A stretch of 64,000 nt of DNA, taken from Flavobacterium sp. LPB0248 (GTDB lineage Bacteria > Bacteroidota > Bacteroidia > Flavobacteriales > Flavobacteriaceae). Both the position numbers and the translations under genes were made by a program. The DNA lies in the NCBI RefSeq assembly GCF_013388355.1, contig NZ_CP058246.1:2728001-2792000 (forward strand), read 5' to 3'. The notes beneath the pieces are model-generated. The model worked only from the letters and a program-made list of their open reading frames with translations, did no database searches and was not told where the DNA came from. Shown piece by piece: positions 56,778-64,000 of this stretch (position 1 is its first letter; each line of letters opens with the position of its first letter).

Positions 56778-57797
56778 ATGAAAGGCGCACTTTTAATAAA
56801 CTTAGGATCACCAGACAGTCCAACACCAAAAGATGTAAAACCCTATTTAGATGAATTTTTAATGGATAAATACGTGATCGATGTTCCGTATTTATTGAGA
56901 GCATTATTAGTTCGCGGTATTATTTTAAGAAAAAGACCAGAAGAATCGGCTCACGCTTACGCCAAAATCTGGTGGAAAGAAGGTTCGCCGTTAATTGTTC
57001 TTTCTGAAAGAATGCACAAAAAAGTACAGCCTTTATCAAATATTCCGGTTTCGCTTGCAATGCGTTACGGATCTATGACAATCGAAAAAGGCTTACAGGA
57101 ATTGAGTGATCAAGGTGTTACTGAGGTATTGCTTTTTCCATTATACCCTCAATATGCAATGGCTTCTACTTTGACCATTTTGGTTTTAGCCGAAGAAATT
57201 CGCAAGAAGAAATTCCCTCATATGAAATTCTCAGATGTTCCAGCGTTTTTCAATAAACCAGACTACATCAAAAATGTTGCAGATTCAATTAAAAAACATT
57301 TACGTGATTTCGATTACGATCAATTGGTGTTTTCGTATCACGGAATTCCAGAGCGTCACGTTCGCAAGACAGATAAAACAAAATCACATAAAAAATTCGT
57401 AACCAACGAAATGTGTTGTGAAGTGGGAACTCCAGAAGCAGAATTCTGCTATAGAACACATTGCTACGAAACAACTCGTTTGGTAGTTGAACAATTGGGA
57501 ATTCCAAAAGACAAATATTGCGTGACTTTCCAGTCAAGATTGGCGGGCGATAAATGGCTTGAACCATATACCGATGTTGAAATTGACAATATGCCAGCAA
57601 GAGGAATTAAGAAAATTGCGGTTGTAACTCCAGCTTTCGTTACCGATTGTTTAGAGACTTTAGAGGAAATCGCAATGCGTGCCAAAGAAGATTTTGAAGC
57701 AAATGGAGGAGAAGAGTTTTTAGCAATTCCTTGCTTGAACGATGATGATGAATGGTGCGAAACAGTTGCTGGTTGGATTAACGATTGGGCTAAATAA
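56778..57797 (+). CDS. hemH: Ferrochelatase
   Basis: Inserts Fe(II) into a porphyrin to give protoheme (or coproheme). It has 339 residues. Catalytic His188 is in FSYHGIPERH, and Glu293 in FVTDCLETLEE. A Cys-rich insert (NEMCCEVG, then CYRTHCYETT) is present. The preceding AraC-type gene and the following hemJ-like gene are on the same strand, separated by word-repeat gaps. Given hemJ and hemF, the protoporphyrin route is likely. Confidence 0.97.
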   Translation: MKGALLINLGSPDSPTPKDVKPYLDEFLMDKYVIDVPYLLRALLVRGIILRKRPEESAHAYAKIWWKEGSPLIVLSERMHKKVQPLSNIPVSLAMRYGSMTIEKGLQELSDQGVTEVLLFPLYPQYAMASTLTILVLAEEIRKKKFPHMKFSDVPAFFNKPDYIKNVADSIKKHLRDFDYDQLVFSYHGIPERHVRKTDKTKSHKKFVTNEMCCEVGTPEAEFCYRTHCYETTRLVVEQLGIPKDKYCVTFQSRLAGDKWLEPYTDVEIDNMPARGIKKIAVVTPAFVTDCLETLEEIAMRAKEDFEANGGEEFLAIPCLNDDDEWCETVAGWINDWAK

Positions 57798-57804
57798 AAT
57801 TTGT

Positions 57805-57876
57805 TTCAGGTTTCAGGTTTTAAGTTTTTCTCAAAGTTGATTAACTTGAAACATGAAACATGAGACATGAAACAAA
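57805..57876. repeat. Word-like inverted repeat after hemH
   Basis: A long imperfect inverted repeat made of TTTCAGGTTTCAGG-type words and complementary GAAACATGAAACATGAGACATG-type words, separated by a short AAAGTTGATTAAC loop. It fills the gap between hemH and hemJ. Confidence 0.55.
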
Positions 57877-57882
57877 ATAATA

Positions 57883-58431
57883 ATGGAATACTATAACTAT
57901 CTAAAATCACTACATCTTATATTCGTGATTACTTGGTTTGCAGGTTTATTTTATATTGTGCGTTTATTTGTGTATCAGATTGAAGCCAATGAAAAACCTT
58001 CGCCAGAAAAAGAAATTCTTCAGGCGCAATATAAAATAATGGCCTACCGTTTGTGGTACATTATTACATGGCCGTCGGCGGTTTTGGCTAGCATTTTTGC
58101 TTTTTGGATGTTGTTTTTTACAGATGCAGGAAGCGTTTGGATCAAAATGCCGTGGATGCACGTAAAATTATGTTTCGTTTTCCTCTTATATTTATATCAC
58201 GGAAAATGTCATCAGATTTTTAAGCAATTACAAAGAGATGAAGTAAAATATTCCAATAATTTTATGCGTTTGTGGAATGAAGGCGCAACGATTATTCTAT
58301 TTGCTGTTGTCTTTTTAGTAGTGTTAAAAAGTGCCATCAACTGGATTTTCGGCGTAATCGGGATTATTTTATTCTCGGTTTTAATTATGCTTGGATTCCG
58401 TTTTTATAAAAGAATAAGAGAGAGAAAATAG
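57883..58431 (+). CDS. hemJ: Protoporphyrinogen oxidase HemJ
   Basis: A 182-residue four-helix membrane protein oxidising protoporphyrinogen IX to protoporphyrin IX. The conserved His11 in LKSLHLIFVITWFAGLFY, an interior WMHVKLCFVFLLYLYHGK segment and Arg/Lys-rich helix ends match HemJ. Its place directly after hemH completes the route from coproporphyrinogen to heme. Confidence 0.9.
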   Translation: MEYYNYLKSLHLIFVITWFAGLFYIVRLFVYQIEANEKPSPEKEILQAQYKIMAYRLWYIITWPSAVLASIFAFWMLFFTDAGSVWIKMPWMHVKLCFVFLLYLYHGKCHQIFKQLQRDEVKYSNNFMRLWNEGATIILFAVVFLVVLKSAINWIFGVIGIILFSVLIMLGFRFYKRIRERK

Positions 58432-58439
58432 GTTTTTTA

Positions 58440-58501
58440 GTTTCAGGTTTCAAGTTTCAAGTTGCCAAACGCAACATAACCTGGAACTTGAAACCTGAAA
58501 C
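58440..58501. repeat. Word-like inverted repeat between hemJ and the kinase gene
   Basis: A perfect 17-bp stem: GTTTCAGGTTTCAAGTT (58440-58456) with its complement at 58485-58501, around a 28-nt loop. It may act as a weak terminator; no T-run. Confidence 0.75.
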
Positions 58502-58519
58502 AAACAAAACAAAAACAAA

Positions 58520-59989
58520 ATGCTAAACTTCAAAATGTCAATGCTATCGCTTCGTACCAGGATTTTCCTGTCGATGATTGTATTGATTGTTGTGGCATCT
58601 TTTTTATTGGCTTCGATTTCGATTATTCAGTTTAAAACTGAAGCCAAAGAATATCATCAGGAACGTTTAGAACGAAAAGAAAATGCGGTAAAAGAACATA
58701 TCAATTACGTTCTGGCAACTACAACTTATCCACTAAAAACTCAGAATTTAGATTTAATTTTTAAAGATAAAATTCATGAGTTGGCGCAGATTCATAAAAT
58801 CGAAATCAATATTTACAGTTTGGATGGAAAACTTTTAAAATCATCCAAAGAGTCTTTTGCGGTTGATAAAATTGCACCTCCAATTCCAGAATATATCCTT
58901 AAACTGGTTCGTTCTTCTATCGAAAAACGTTTTGTTGATATTAAAACCATCGACGGAGTCAAAAACCGATCTTCATACAGTTTAATTAAAGACGAAAAAT
59001 TCAAACCACTCGGAATCTTGAATCTTCCATATTTAGAAGATGATGGTTATTATGATAATGAGTTGAATACTTTCTTAATTCGTCTGAGTCAGGTGTACTC
59101 TTTTATGTTGATTGTCGCTTTTGCTTTGGCATATTTCCTTTCGACTTATATCACAAAATCGCTGAAAACCATTTCAGATCGTTTGGAAGAAACCAATTTG
59201 GATCAGAAAAACGAAAAAATTGTGTTAGAAGCTAACAGTAAAGAAGTCAACTTCCTGATCAAAGCTTATAACGGAATGGTGGATAAACTCGAAACGAGTG
59301 CGATTAAACTAGCGCAAAGCGAACGTGAAGAAGCTTGGCGCGAAATGGCGAAACAAGTTGCGCACGAAATTAAAAATCCGCTTACGCCGATGCGTTTGAC
59401 GGTTCAGAGTTTCCAGAGGAAATTTGATCCTTCTGCTCCAGATGTGAAACAAAAAATGAACGATTACTCCGAAACTTTAATTCAGCAAATAGATACCATG
59501 ACGGCTGTTGCTTCGGCATTTTCGAACTTTGCTTCGATGCCTGCACAGCAAAATGAAACTTTAAATGTTGTTGAAGTTGTCGAATTAGCTTTAGATATTT
59601 TCAACGAAGATTATATTTCTTTCGAAAAAGAAGAAGAAGAAATCATTTCTAAAATGGATCGTACACAATTGATTCGTGTCATCACCAATTTGGTTAAAAA
59701 TGCTACTCAGGCCATTCCTGAAAGTCAGTTTCAGAAATCAATTGTTGTATCAGTAAAAAGGCGAGACAATAATGTTGAAATTGCGGTAAAAGACAACGGA
59801 ATAGGTATTCAGAAGCAAGATATCGGAAGAATTTTCGAACCAAAATTTACAACCAAAACCAGCGGTATGGGACTTGGACTCGGAATTATCAAAAACATTA
59901 TCGAAAATTACAAAGGAACAATTACCTTTGAGTCAACTTACGGAAAAGGAACCACATTTACAGTTTCTCTCCCTATCACCAACTCATAA
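58520..59989 (+). CDS. Sensor histidine kinase, NtrY-like layout
   Basis: A 489-residue membrane kinase: first transmembrane helix 15-37, an extracytoplasmic sensor region (about 45-190), a second helix 193-210, a HAMP-like linker, then HisKA with phospho-acceptor His282 (VAHEIKNPLTPMRL). ATP-binding motifs: N394 in LVKNATQAIP, DNGIGI (425-430) and GMGLGLGI (449-456). No response regulator gene is adjacent, so it is an orphan kinase in this window. An alternative start MSMLSLRTRIFL (five codons in) is possible. Confidence 0.93.
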   Translation: MLNFKMSMLSLRTRIFLSMIVLIVVASFLLASISIIQFKTEAKEYHQERLERKENAVKEHINYVLATTTYPLKTQNLDLIFKDKIHELAQIHKIEINIYSLDGKLLKSSKESFAVDKIAPPIPEYILKLVRSSIEKRFVDIKTIDGVKNRSSYSLIKDEKFKPLGILNLPYLEDDGYYDNELNTFLIRLSQVYSFMLIVAFALAYFLSTYITKSLKTISDRLEETNLDQKNEKIVLEANSKEVNFLIKAYNGMVDKLETSAIKLAQSEREEAWREMAKQVAHEIKNPLTPMRLTVQSFQRKFDPSAPDVKQKMNDYSETLIQQIDTMTAVASAFSNFASMPAQQNETLNVVEVVELALDIFNEDYISFEKEEEEIISKMDRTQLIRVITNLVKNATQAIPESQFQKSIVVSVKRRDNNVEIAVKDNGIGIQKQDIGRIFEPKFTTKTSGMGLGLGIIKNIIENYKGTITFESTYGKGTTFTVSLPITNS

Positions 59990-60000
59990 AATAAAGCATC

Positions 60001-60783
60001 ATGAACTACGAAAATCTTTTAATTTCTATTGAAGGGAATATCGCAACCGTTACTATAAACAGACCAGCAAAATTAAACGCTTTAAACAAAGAAACTATTA
60101 GCGATCTGAGTAAAGCGATTAAATTATTGGGTAAAAATGATGATATCCGCGTTATTATCTTAACAGGAAGTGGCGAAAAAGCATTTGTTGCCGGAGCTGA
60201 TATTTCAGAATTTGCTAACTACACTATTGTCGAAGGCGCACAGTTGGCCGCTGAAGGGCAGGAATTGCTATTTGATATGATCGAAGGTTTGAAAAAACCA
60301 GTTATTGCCGCAATAAACGGATTTGCATTAGGTGGCGGATTAGAATTGGCAATGGCTTGTCATTTTAGAATTGCTTCAGACAATGCAAAAATGGGACTTC
60401 CAGAAGTTACTTTGGGATTAATTCCTGGTTATGGAGGAACACAGCGTTTGCCACAATTAATTGGAAAAGGCCGTGCAATGGAAATGATCATGACAGCAGC
60501 GATGATTACTGCAGAACAGGGAAAAGATTATGGTTTAGTAAACCATGTTGTGCCCCAGGAAGAATTACTGTCATTTACAAATGTGATTGCGCAGAAAATA
60601 ATCAAAAATGCACCTTTCGCTATCGGAAAAGCTATAAAAGCAATCAATGCTAATTTTGCAGATGGTAAAAATGGTTTTGATGTAGAGATAAAATCATTCG
60701 GAAAATGCTTCGGAACACAAGATTTTAAAGAAGGAACTACAGCATTTTTAGAAAAACGTAAAGCTGAATTTACAGGAAAATAA
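60001..60783 (+). CDS. Enoyl-CoA hydratase
   Basis: A 260-residue crotonase-fold enzyme hydrating trans-2-enoyl-CoA, likely in fatty-acid beta-oxidation or a related acyl-CoA pathway. The oxyanion hole segments are FVAGADISEFANY and INGFALGGGLELAMAC; catalytic Glu in LPEVTLGLIPGYGG is present. The gene starts 11 nt after the kinase stop, so the two may be co-transcribed, without an evident functional link. Confidence 0.93.
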   Translation: MNYENLLISIEGNIATVTINRPAKLNALNKETISDLSKAIKLLGKNDDIRVIILTGSGEKAFVAGADISEFANYTIVEGAQLAAEGQELLFDMIEGLKKPVIAAINGFALGGGLELAMACHFRIASDNAKMGLPEVTLGLIPGYGGTQRLPQLIGKGRAMEMIMTAAMITAEQGKDYGLVNHVVPQEELLSFTNVIAQKIIKNAPFAIGKAIKAINANFADGKNGFDVEIKSFGKCFGTQDFKEGTTAFLEKRKAEFTGK

Positions 60784-60787
60784 GTTA

Positions 60788-60865
60788 TTTCACAAAGTTA
60801 CACGAAGACTTCACAGAGATTCACAAAGAAAAAAATTATATAAATCTTTGTGTAACTTTGCGAAA
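60788..60865. repeat. Word-like inverted repeat after enoyl-CoA hydratase
   Basis: Arms 60788-60808 and 60845-60865 pair at 18 of 21 positions (TTTCACAAAGTTACACG-type words). CTTTGCGG-type and CTTAGAACCTCAGC-type words follow to 60945. Confidence 0.7.
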
Positions 60866-60951
60866 TCTTTGTGCAGCTTTGCGGTAAATTACTAGACAAA
60901 GTTTGAAAACTTAGAACCTCAGCATCTCAGAACCTTAGCACCTTTAAAAAA

Positions 60952-61350
60952 ATGTACGAACCAATATTTGCCCTTTTTTGTGAACGAGTTAAAGAAAGCA
61001 TCCAAAAAGGAACTTTCGCAAAACTGACTTTGGCCAAAACTATGGGCGATACAGAGCTTAAAAATGTTTACTTCCGATTGGTTCTCAATGAAGATAATAC
61101 ATTCTCAATTTCGCTTACTTTTAGATATAAAACAGAAGAGATAGAAAGCATTCACACTTTAGATGAAGCCTTATTGATTTTGGGCACACACATCAAAAAT
61201 CCTTTTTTAACTGCGCTTTTGTTTACAACTGACGATGATGTTACTTTTAAAGTAAATAAAAAGAATGCAGGAAGTATTATTGAGCAAGCGCCAACTTTTA
61301 AAAATGCTTCGCCAGTTATGCTGGAAATGATTGAAAAGGGGATTGTTTAA
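60952..61350 (+). CDS. Hypothetical protein, 132 aa
   Basis: A 132-residue soluble protein of unknown family (MYEPIFALFCERVKESIQKG, then SISLTFRYKTEEIESIHTLD and LLFTTDDDVTFKVNKK). No signal peptide, transmembrane helix or catalytic motif seen. It stands alone between two repeat-filled gaps. The coding call is supported by length, codon pattern and an A-rich leader (CTTTAAAAAAATG). Confidence 0.65.
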   Translation: MYEPIFALFCERVKESIQKGTFAKLTLAKTMGDTELKNVYFRLVLNEDNTFSISLTFRYKTEEIESIHTLDEALLILGTHIKNPFLTALLFTTDDDVTFKVNKKNAGSIIEQAPTFKNASPVMLEMIEKGIV

Positions 61351-61360
61351 TAATAACTAA

Positions 61361-61439
61361 TTTGTCAGGCTGAGCGAAGTCGAAGCCCAAGTTTGGTGAA
61401 TCCTCTTTGCGAAACTTCGAATTCGCTCAGCCTAACAAA
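61361..61439. repeat. TGTCAGGCTGAGCGAAG inverted repeat
   Basis: Arms 61361-61385 and 61415-61439 pair at 23 of 25 bases around a 29-nt loop. The arm begins TTTGTCAGGCTGAGCG, a word I recall as frequent in flavobacterial gaps. It lies between converging genes (132-aa unknown and mntR), so it may double as a terminator. Confidence 0.8.
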
Positions 61440-61506
61440 AGATATCTTATTAAAACTCTTTGCGTATTTCTGTGAAACTTCTTTGTGAATCTCTGTGTAA
61501 TTACTC

Positions 61507-62160
61507 TTAAACCAACTTCACAAACAAATTAGAAGCAATTTTATTAGAAATAGATAATTCTCTATCATTCACTTTAATTCTTACGGATAAATCGAAAGAT
61601 TCTTTAGAAAGCAGTTCAATTTTTGAACCCAAAGCAATTCCTTGTTTGTCCAGATATTTCAAAAACTCTGAAGAAGTATCTTTTACACCAACACAAACTC
61701 CCGCTTGATTCTCTTCAAGCTCAGATAAAAGGTATTTCTCGATTTTAATGATTCGCCCATTTGCATCCGGAATTGGATCTCCGTGTGGATCTTCAGTAGG
61801 ATTTCCAAGAAAATCATCTAGACGATTAATCAATTGTTCCGATTTAATGTGCTCTAACTGTTCTGCAATATCGTGAACCTCATCCCAGCTAAAGTTTAGC
61901 TTTTCAACCAAAAACACTTCCCAAAGACGATGTTTTCTCACAATCATTTTAGCGGCCAGTTTTCCATTTTCGGTTAAAGAAACCCCTTGGTATTTTTTAT
62001 AATTTACTAAACCTTTCTCTGCCAATTTTTTAAGCATATCAGTTACGGAGGAAGCTTTTGTTTCCATAATTTCCGCAATAGCATTGGTGCTGACTTCAGT
62101 TTCCAAAGCGGCTGTCAGGTGATAGATCGATTTTAAGTAGTTTTCTTCTGAAAAGGTCAT
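61507..62160 (-). CDS. mntR: DtxR/MntR-family metal-dependent repressor
   Basis: A 217-residue regulator with an N-terminal winged HTH (SEENYLKSIYHLT, then TNAIAEIMETKASSVTDMLKK), a dimerisation and metal-binding domain (MIVRKHRLWEVFLVEKL, HDIAEQLEHIKSEQLINRLD) and a C-terminal FeoA/SH3-like region. It sits immediately downstream of the NRAMP gene in the same direction, so it likely represses that transporter in response to Mn(II) or Fe(II). No operator box identified. The gene symbol rests on this context. Confidence 0.88.
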   Translation of the reverse strand: MTFSEENYLKSIYHLTAALETEVSTNAIAEIMETKASSVTDMLKKLAEKGLVNYKKYQGVSLTENGKLAAKMIVRKHRLWEVFLVEKLNFSWDEVHDIAEQLEHIKSEQLINRLDDFLGNPTEDPHGDPIPDANGRIIKIEKYLLSELEENQAGVCVGVKDTSSEFLKYLDKQGIALGSKIELLSKESFDLSVRIKVNDRELSISNKIASNLFVKLV

Positions 62161-62182
62161 TCTTTTTAAGATTCAAAGGTTC

Positions 62183-62231
62183 AAAGGTTCAGAGTTACAA
62201 AGGCTTTGTTCCTTTGCAACTCTGAGCCTTT
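62183..62231. repeat. Word-like hairpin between NRAMP and mntR genes
   Basis: Arms 62183-62203 and 62211-62231 pair at 19 of 21 bases around a 7-nt loop (AAAGGTTCAGAG-type words). It would form a strong hairpin in the nramp-mntR transcript. Confidence 0.8.
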
Positions 62232-62237
62232 GCCTCT

Positions 62238-64000
62238 TTATTTAACAATCAACAAAGGTATCGAAATTTTATGTCTCAATTTATCTACTGTTGTGCCGAA
62301 AAGAATATCTTTCAATCCAGTGTGGCCGTGGGTTCCCATAACGAGAATATCAAAACTTCCTTCGTTTATAATTTTCGGAATTACGCTGTTTGGTTTTCCA
62401 AATCCAAGTTCGGTTTTAATCTTGAACCCTTTTTCGGAAAGCATTTCTTTATATTTTAATAATAATTTTTCGTCGATTGTAGTTTCATGGTCGTGAATAT
62501 TAACGCCATACATTAAAGCGCCAACTGTTTCTACAATGTGAATGAGCGTATATTCGGTGTCAATGCCACCCAATTCAAAGGCTTTGTTTAAAGCTACTTC
62601 GTCTGCACGTGAGAAATCGACAGAAATAGCAATATTTTGAATGCTCTGACTTTGTTTAGGCGAAAAATGAAGATTCAGCTTGTGCGGTGAATGATTTATT
62701 GTTTTTGATTTGAATTTGGCGATAAATGGTTTGAATACAATATACAGCAATAAAGCTGAGAACCCGAAAGCTAGTGGAACAACCGTAAACCAAAGGACCA
62801 TTGGATGATTGGAGCTTGCTAACCACGACGTAATTTCGTCATAAACCAGTTTCGCATTTAAGGAAACAATGATAGTAGCAATAATCCACGAAACAAATTG
62901 AGTAGTTCTGGAAATATGAAAACCATTCATTTTCGATTTATCGCTCACAAAATGAATCAATGGAATTATGGCAAATCCAAGCTGTAAACTCAATATAACC
63001 TGGCTCAGAATTAAAAGTTTTCCGGTTACACTTTCGCCATAAATTAAAATTACGATTACGGCAGGAATAATAGCAATTAAACGTGTTATGATTCTTCGAA
63101 CCCAAGGCTGAATTCTGAAATGCAGATAACCTTCCATAACAATTTGTCCGGCAAGCGTGCCTGTTACGGTCGAACTTTGTCCAGCAGCGATTAAAGCGAC
63201 GGCAAATAAAACTGGTGCCCATTTGGTTCCTAACAACGGTTCAAGAAATTGATGCGCGTCTTGAATTTCGGCCACTTCATACATTCCGTTTTTATGGAAA
63301 GTTGCGGCTGCAAGAATCAGAATAGCAGCATTTACAAAGAAAGCTAGGTTTAAGGCAATTGTAGAATCGATTAAATTGTATTTTAAAGCCTGTTTGATTC
63401 CCGCTGGTGTTCTGTCAAATTTTCTGGTTTGCACTAAAGACGAATGCAAGTACAAGTTGTGAGGCATAACAGTTGCTCCGATAATTCCGATAGCAATATA
63501 TAAAGCGGCTGAATTTGGTATCGAAGGAATAAGTCCTGCTAAAACTTTGCCCATTTCTGGCTCTGCAAAAATCATTTCGAAAATGAAAGAAAAGCCAATT
63601 ATGGCAACTAAAGCAATAATGAAGGCTTCCATCTTGCGAATTCCTTTATTGATCAGGAAAAGCAGTAAAAAGGTATCTAAAACGGTAATGAGAACTGCTT
63701 CGAGTAACGGAATTCCGAAAAGAAGATTAATTCCGATTGCCATTCCAAGAACTTCGGCAAGATCGCAAGCCGCAATTGCAATCTCAGCTAAAAAATATAA
63801 AATGTAGTTGATGTATTTGGAATAGGTTTCTCTAGAGGCTTGCGCAAGGTCACGCTGTGTTACAATTCCGAGACGTGCGCTTAAACTCTGCAATAGCAGA
63901 GCCATTAAGTTACTCATTAATAAAACCCAGACTAAAGTGTATCCGAATTGACTTCCGCCGGCAATATCAGTCGCCCAGTTTCCTGGATCCATATAGCCGA
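62238..64000 (-). CDS. NRAMP divalent metal transporter fused to universal-stress domain, 5' end cut
   Basis: The gene runs off the window end: the visible frame begins in GYMDPGNWATDIAGG, the first NRAMP transmembrane motif, so only a short N-terminal part is missing. About 430 residues form the NRAMP core with the second signature MPHNLYLHSS. The C-terminal ~150 residues are a universal-stress-protein domain starting IAISVDFSRADEVALNKAFELGG and carrying the ATP-binding-type G-x2-G-x9-G-T pattern (GTHGHTGLKDILFGT). It likely imports Mn(II) or Fe(II); the added domain may sense nucleotide or energy state. mntR follows downstream. Confidence 0.93.
   Translation of the reverse strand, partial: GYMDPGNWATDIAGGSQFGYTLVWVLLMSNLMALLLQSLSARLGIVTQRDLAQASRETYSKYINYILYFLAEIAIAACDLAEVLGMAIGINLLFGIPLLEAVLITVLDTFLLLFLINKGIRKMEAFIIALVAIIGFSFIFEMIFAEPEMGKVLAGLIPSIPNSAALYIAIGIIGATVMPHNLYLHSSLVQTRKFDRTPAGIKQALKYNLIDSTIALNLAFFVNAAILILAAATFHKNGMYEVAEIQDAHQFLEPLLGTKWAPVLFAVALIAAGQSSTVTGTLAGQIVMEGYLHFRIQPWVRRIITRLIAIIPAVIVILIYGESVTGKLLILSQVILSLQLGFAIIPLIHFVSDKSKMNGFHISRTTQFVSWIIATIIVSLNAKLVYDEITSWLASSNHPMVLWFTVVPLAFGFSALLLYIVFKPFIAKFKSKTINHSPHKLNLHFSPKQSQSIQNIAISVDFSRADEVALNKAFELGGIDTEYTLIHIVETVGALMYGVNIHDHETTIDEKLLLKYKEMLSEKGFKIKTELGFGKPNSVIPKIINEGSFDILVMGTHGHTGLKDILFGTTVDKLRHKISIPLLIVK

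Overview
The window is a low-G+C Bacteroidetes chromosome segment, almost certainly a Flavobacterium close to F. johnsoniae. The evidence is a gliding-motility sprD-sprB-sprF locus with a type IX secretion type-B sorting domain on SprB, promoters with the flavobacterial TAnnTTTG -10 box, DUF families typical of the phylum (DUF4837, DUF4421), and class-specific gene versions. No tRNA, rRNA, prophage or CRISPR was seen.

Layout. (1) 1-21342: gliding-motility operon. It holds the 3' part of sprD (coiled-coil Ala/Lys repeats), the 5414-residue adhesin sprB and sprF. SprB is the filament carried along the cell surface, SprF is the outer-membrane protein SprB needs to reach the surface, and SprD is an accessory protein. 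(2) 21500-33623, mixed housekeeping and envelope genes: pgk, an MltD-like LysM transglycosylase, lipoproteins, a GNAT, a tandem-OmpA protein, an S41 protease, a DUF4349 protein, rnpA, plsC, an acyl-ACP desaturase and an HD hydrolase. (3) 33697-38500: a secreted alpha/beta hydrolase between two paralogous 39-40 aa membrane proteins that share a 32-bp upstream motif, then feoA-feoB with a small Cys-rich partner, and a SCO copper protein. (4) 38727-46598: M13 metallopeptidase, cytochrome c, cupin, hemB, two exported unknowns and class I aldolase. Two convergent gaps here carry palindromic CCGTAGG repeats. (5) 46682-48826: a DUF4421 protein, then an IS200-like/RAYT single-strand transposase bracketed by two-hairpin REP-like units in both orientations. 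(6) 48827-58431: heme locus. A minus-strand run hemA-hemC-hemD-hemE-(two unknowns)-GNAT-hemF diverges from an AraC regulator, followed by hemH and hemJ. With hemB, nearly the whole C5-to-protoheme pathway is present; only hemL and gltX are not seen. (7) 58520-64000: an orphan sensor kinase, enoyl-CoA hydratase, a small unknown, a DtxR/MntR regulator and an NRAMP transporter fused to a universal-stress domain, cut by the window end.

Iron and metal handling recurs: Feo uptake, heme synthesis, NRAMP/MntR and the cytochrome c and SCO genes sit within 30 kb. The most unusual non-coding content is the repeats: two structurally distinct two-hairpin REP-like families (one around a RAYT-like gene) and a set of word-like inverted repeats, each gap using its own stem sequence. 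The twin micro-proteins with a conserved upstream element are the best candidate for an uncharacterised small system.
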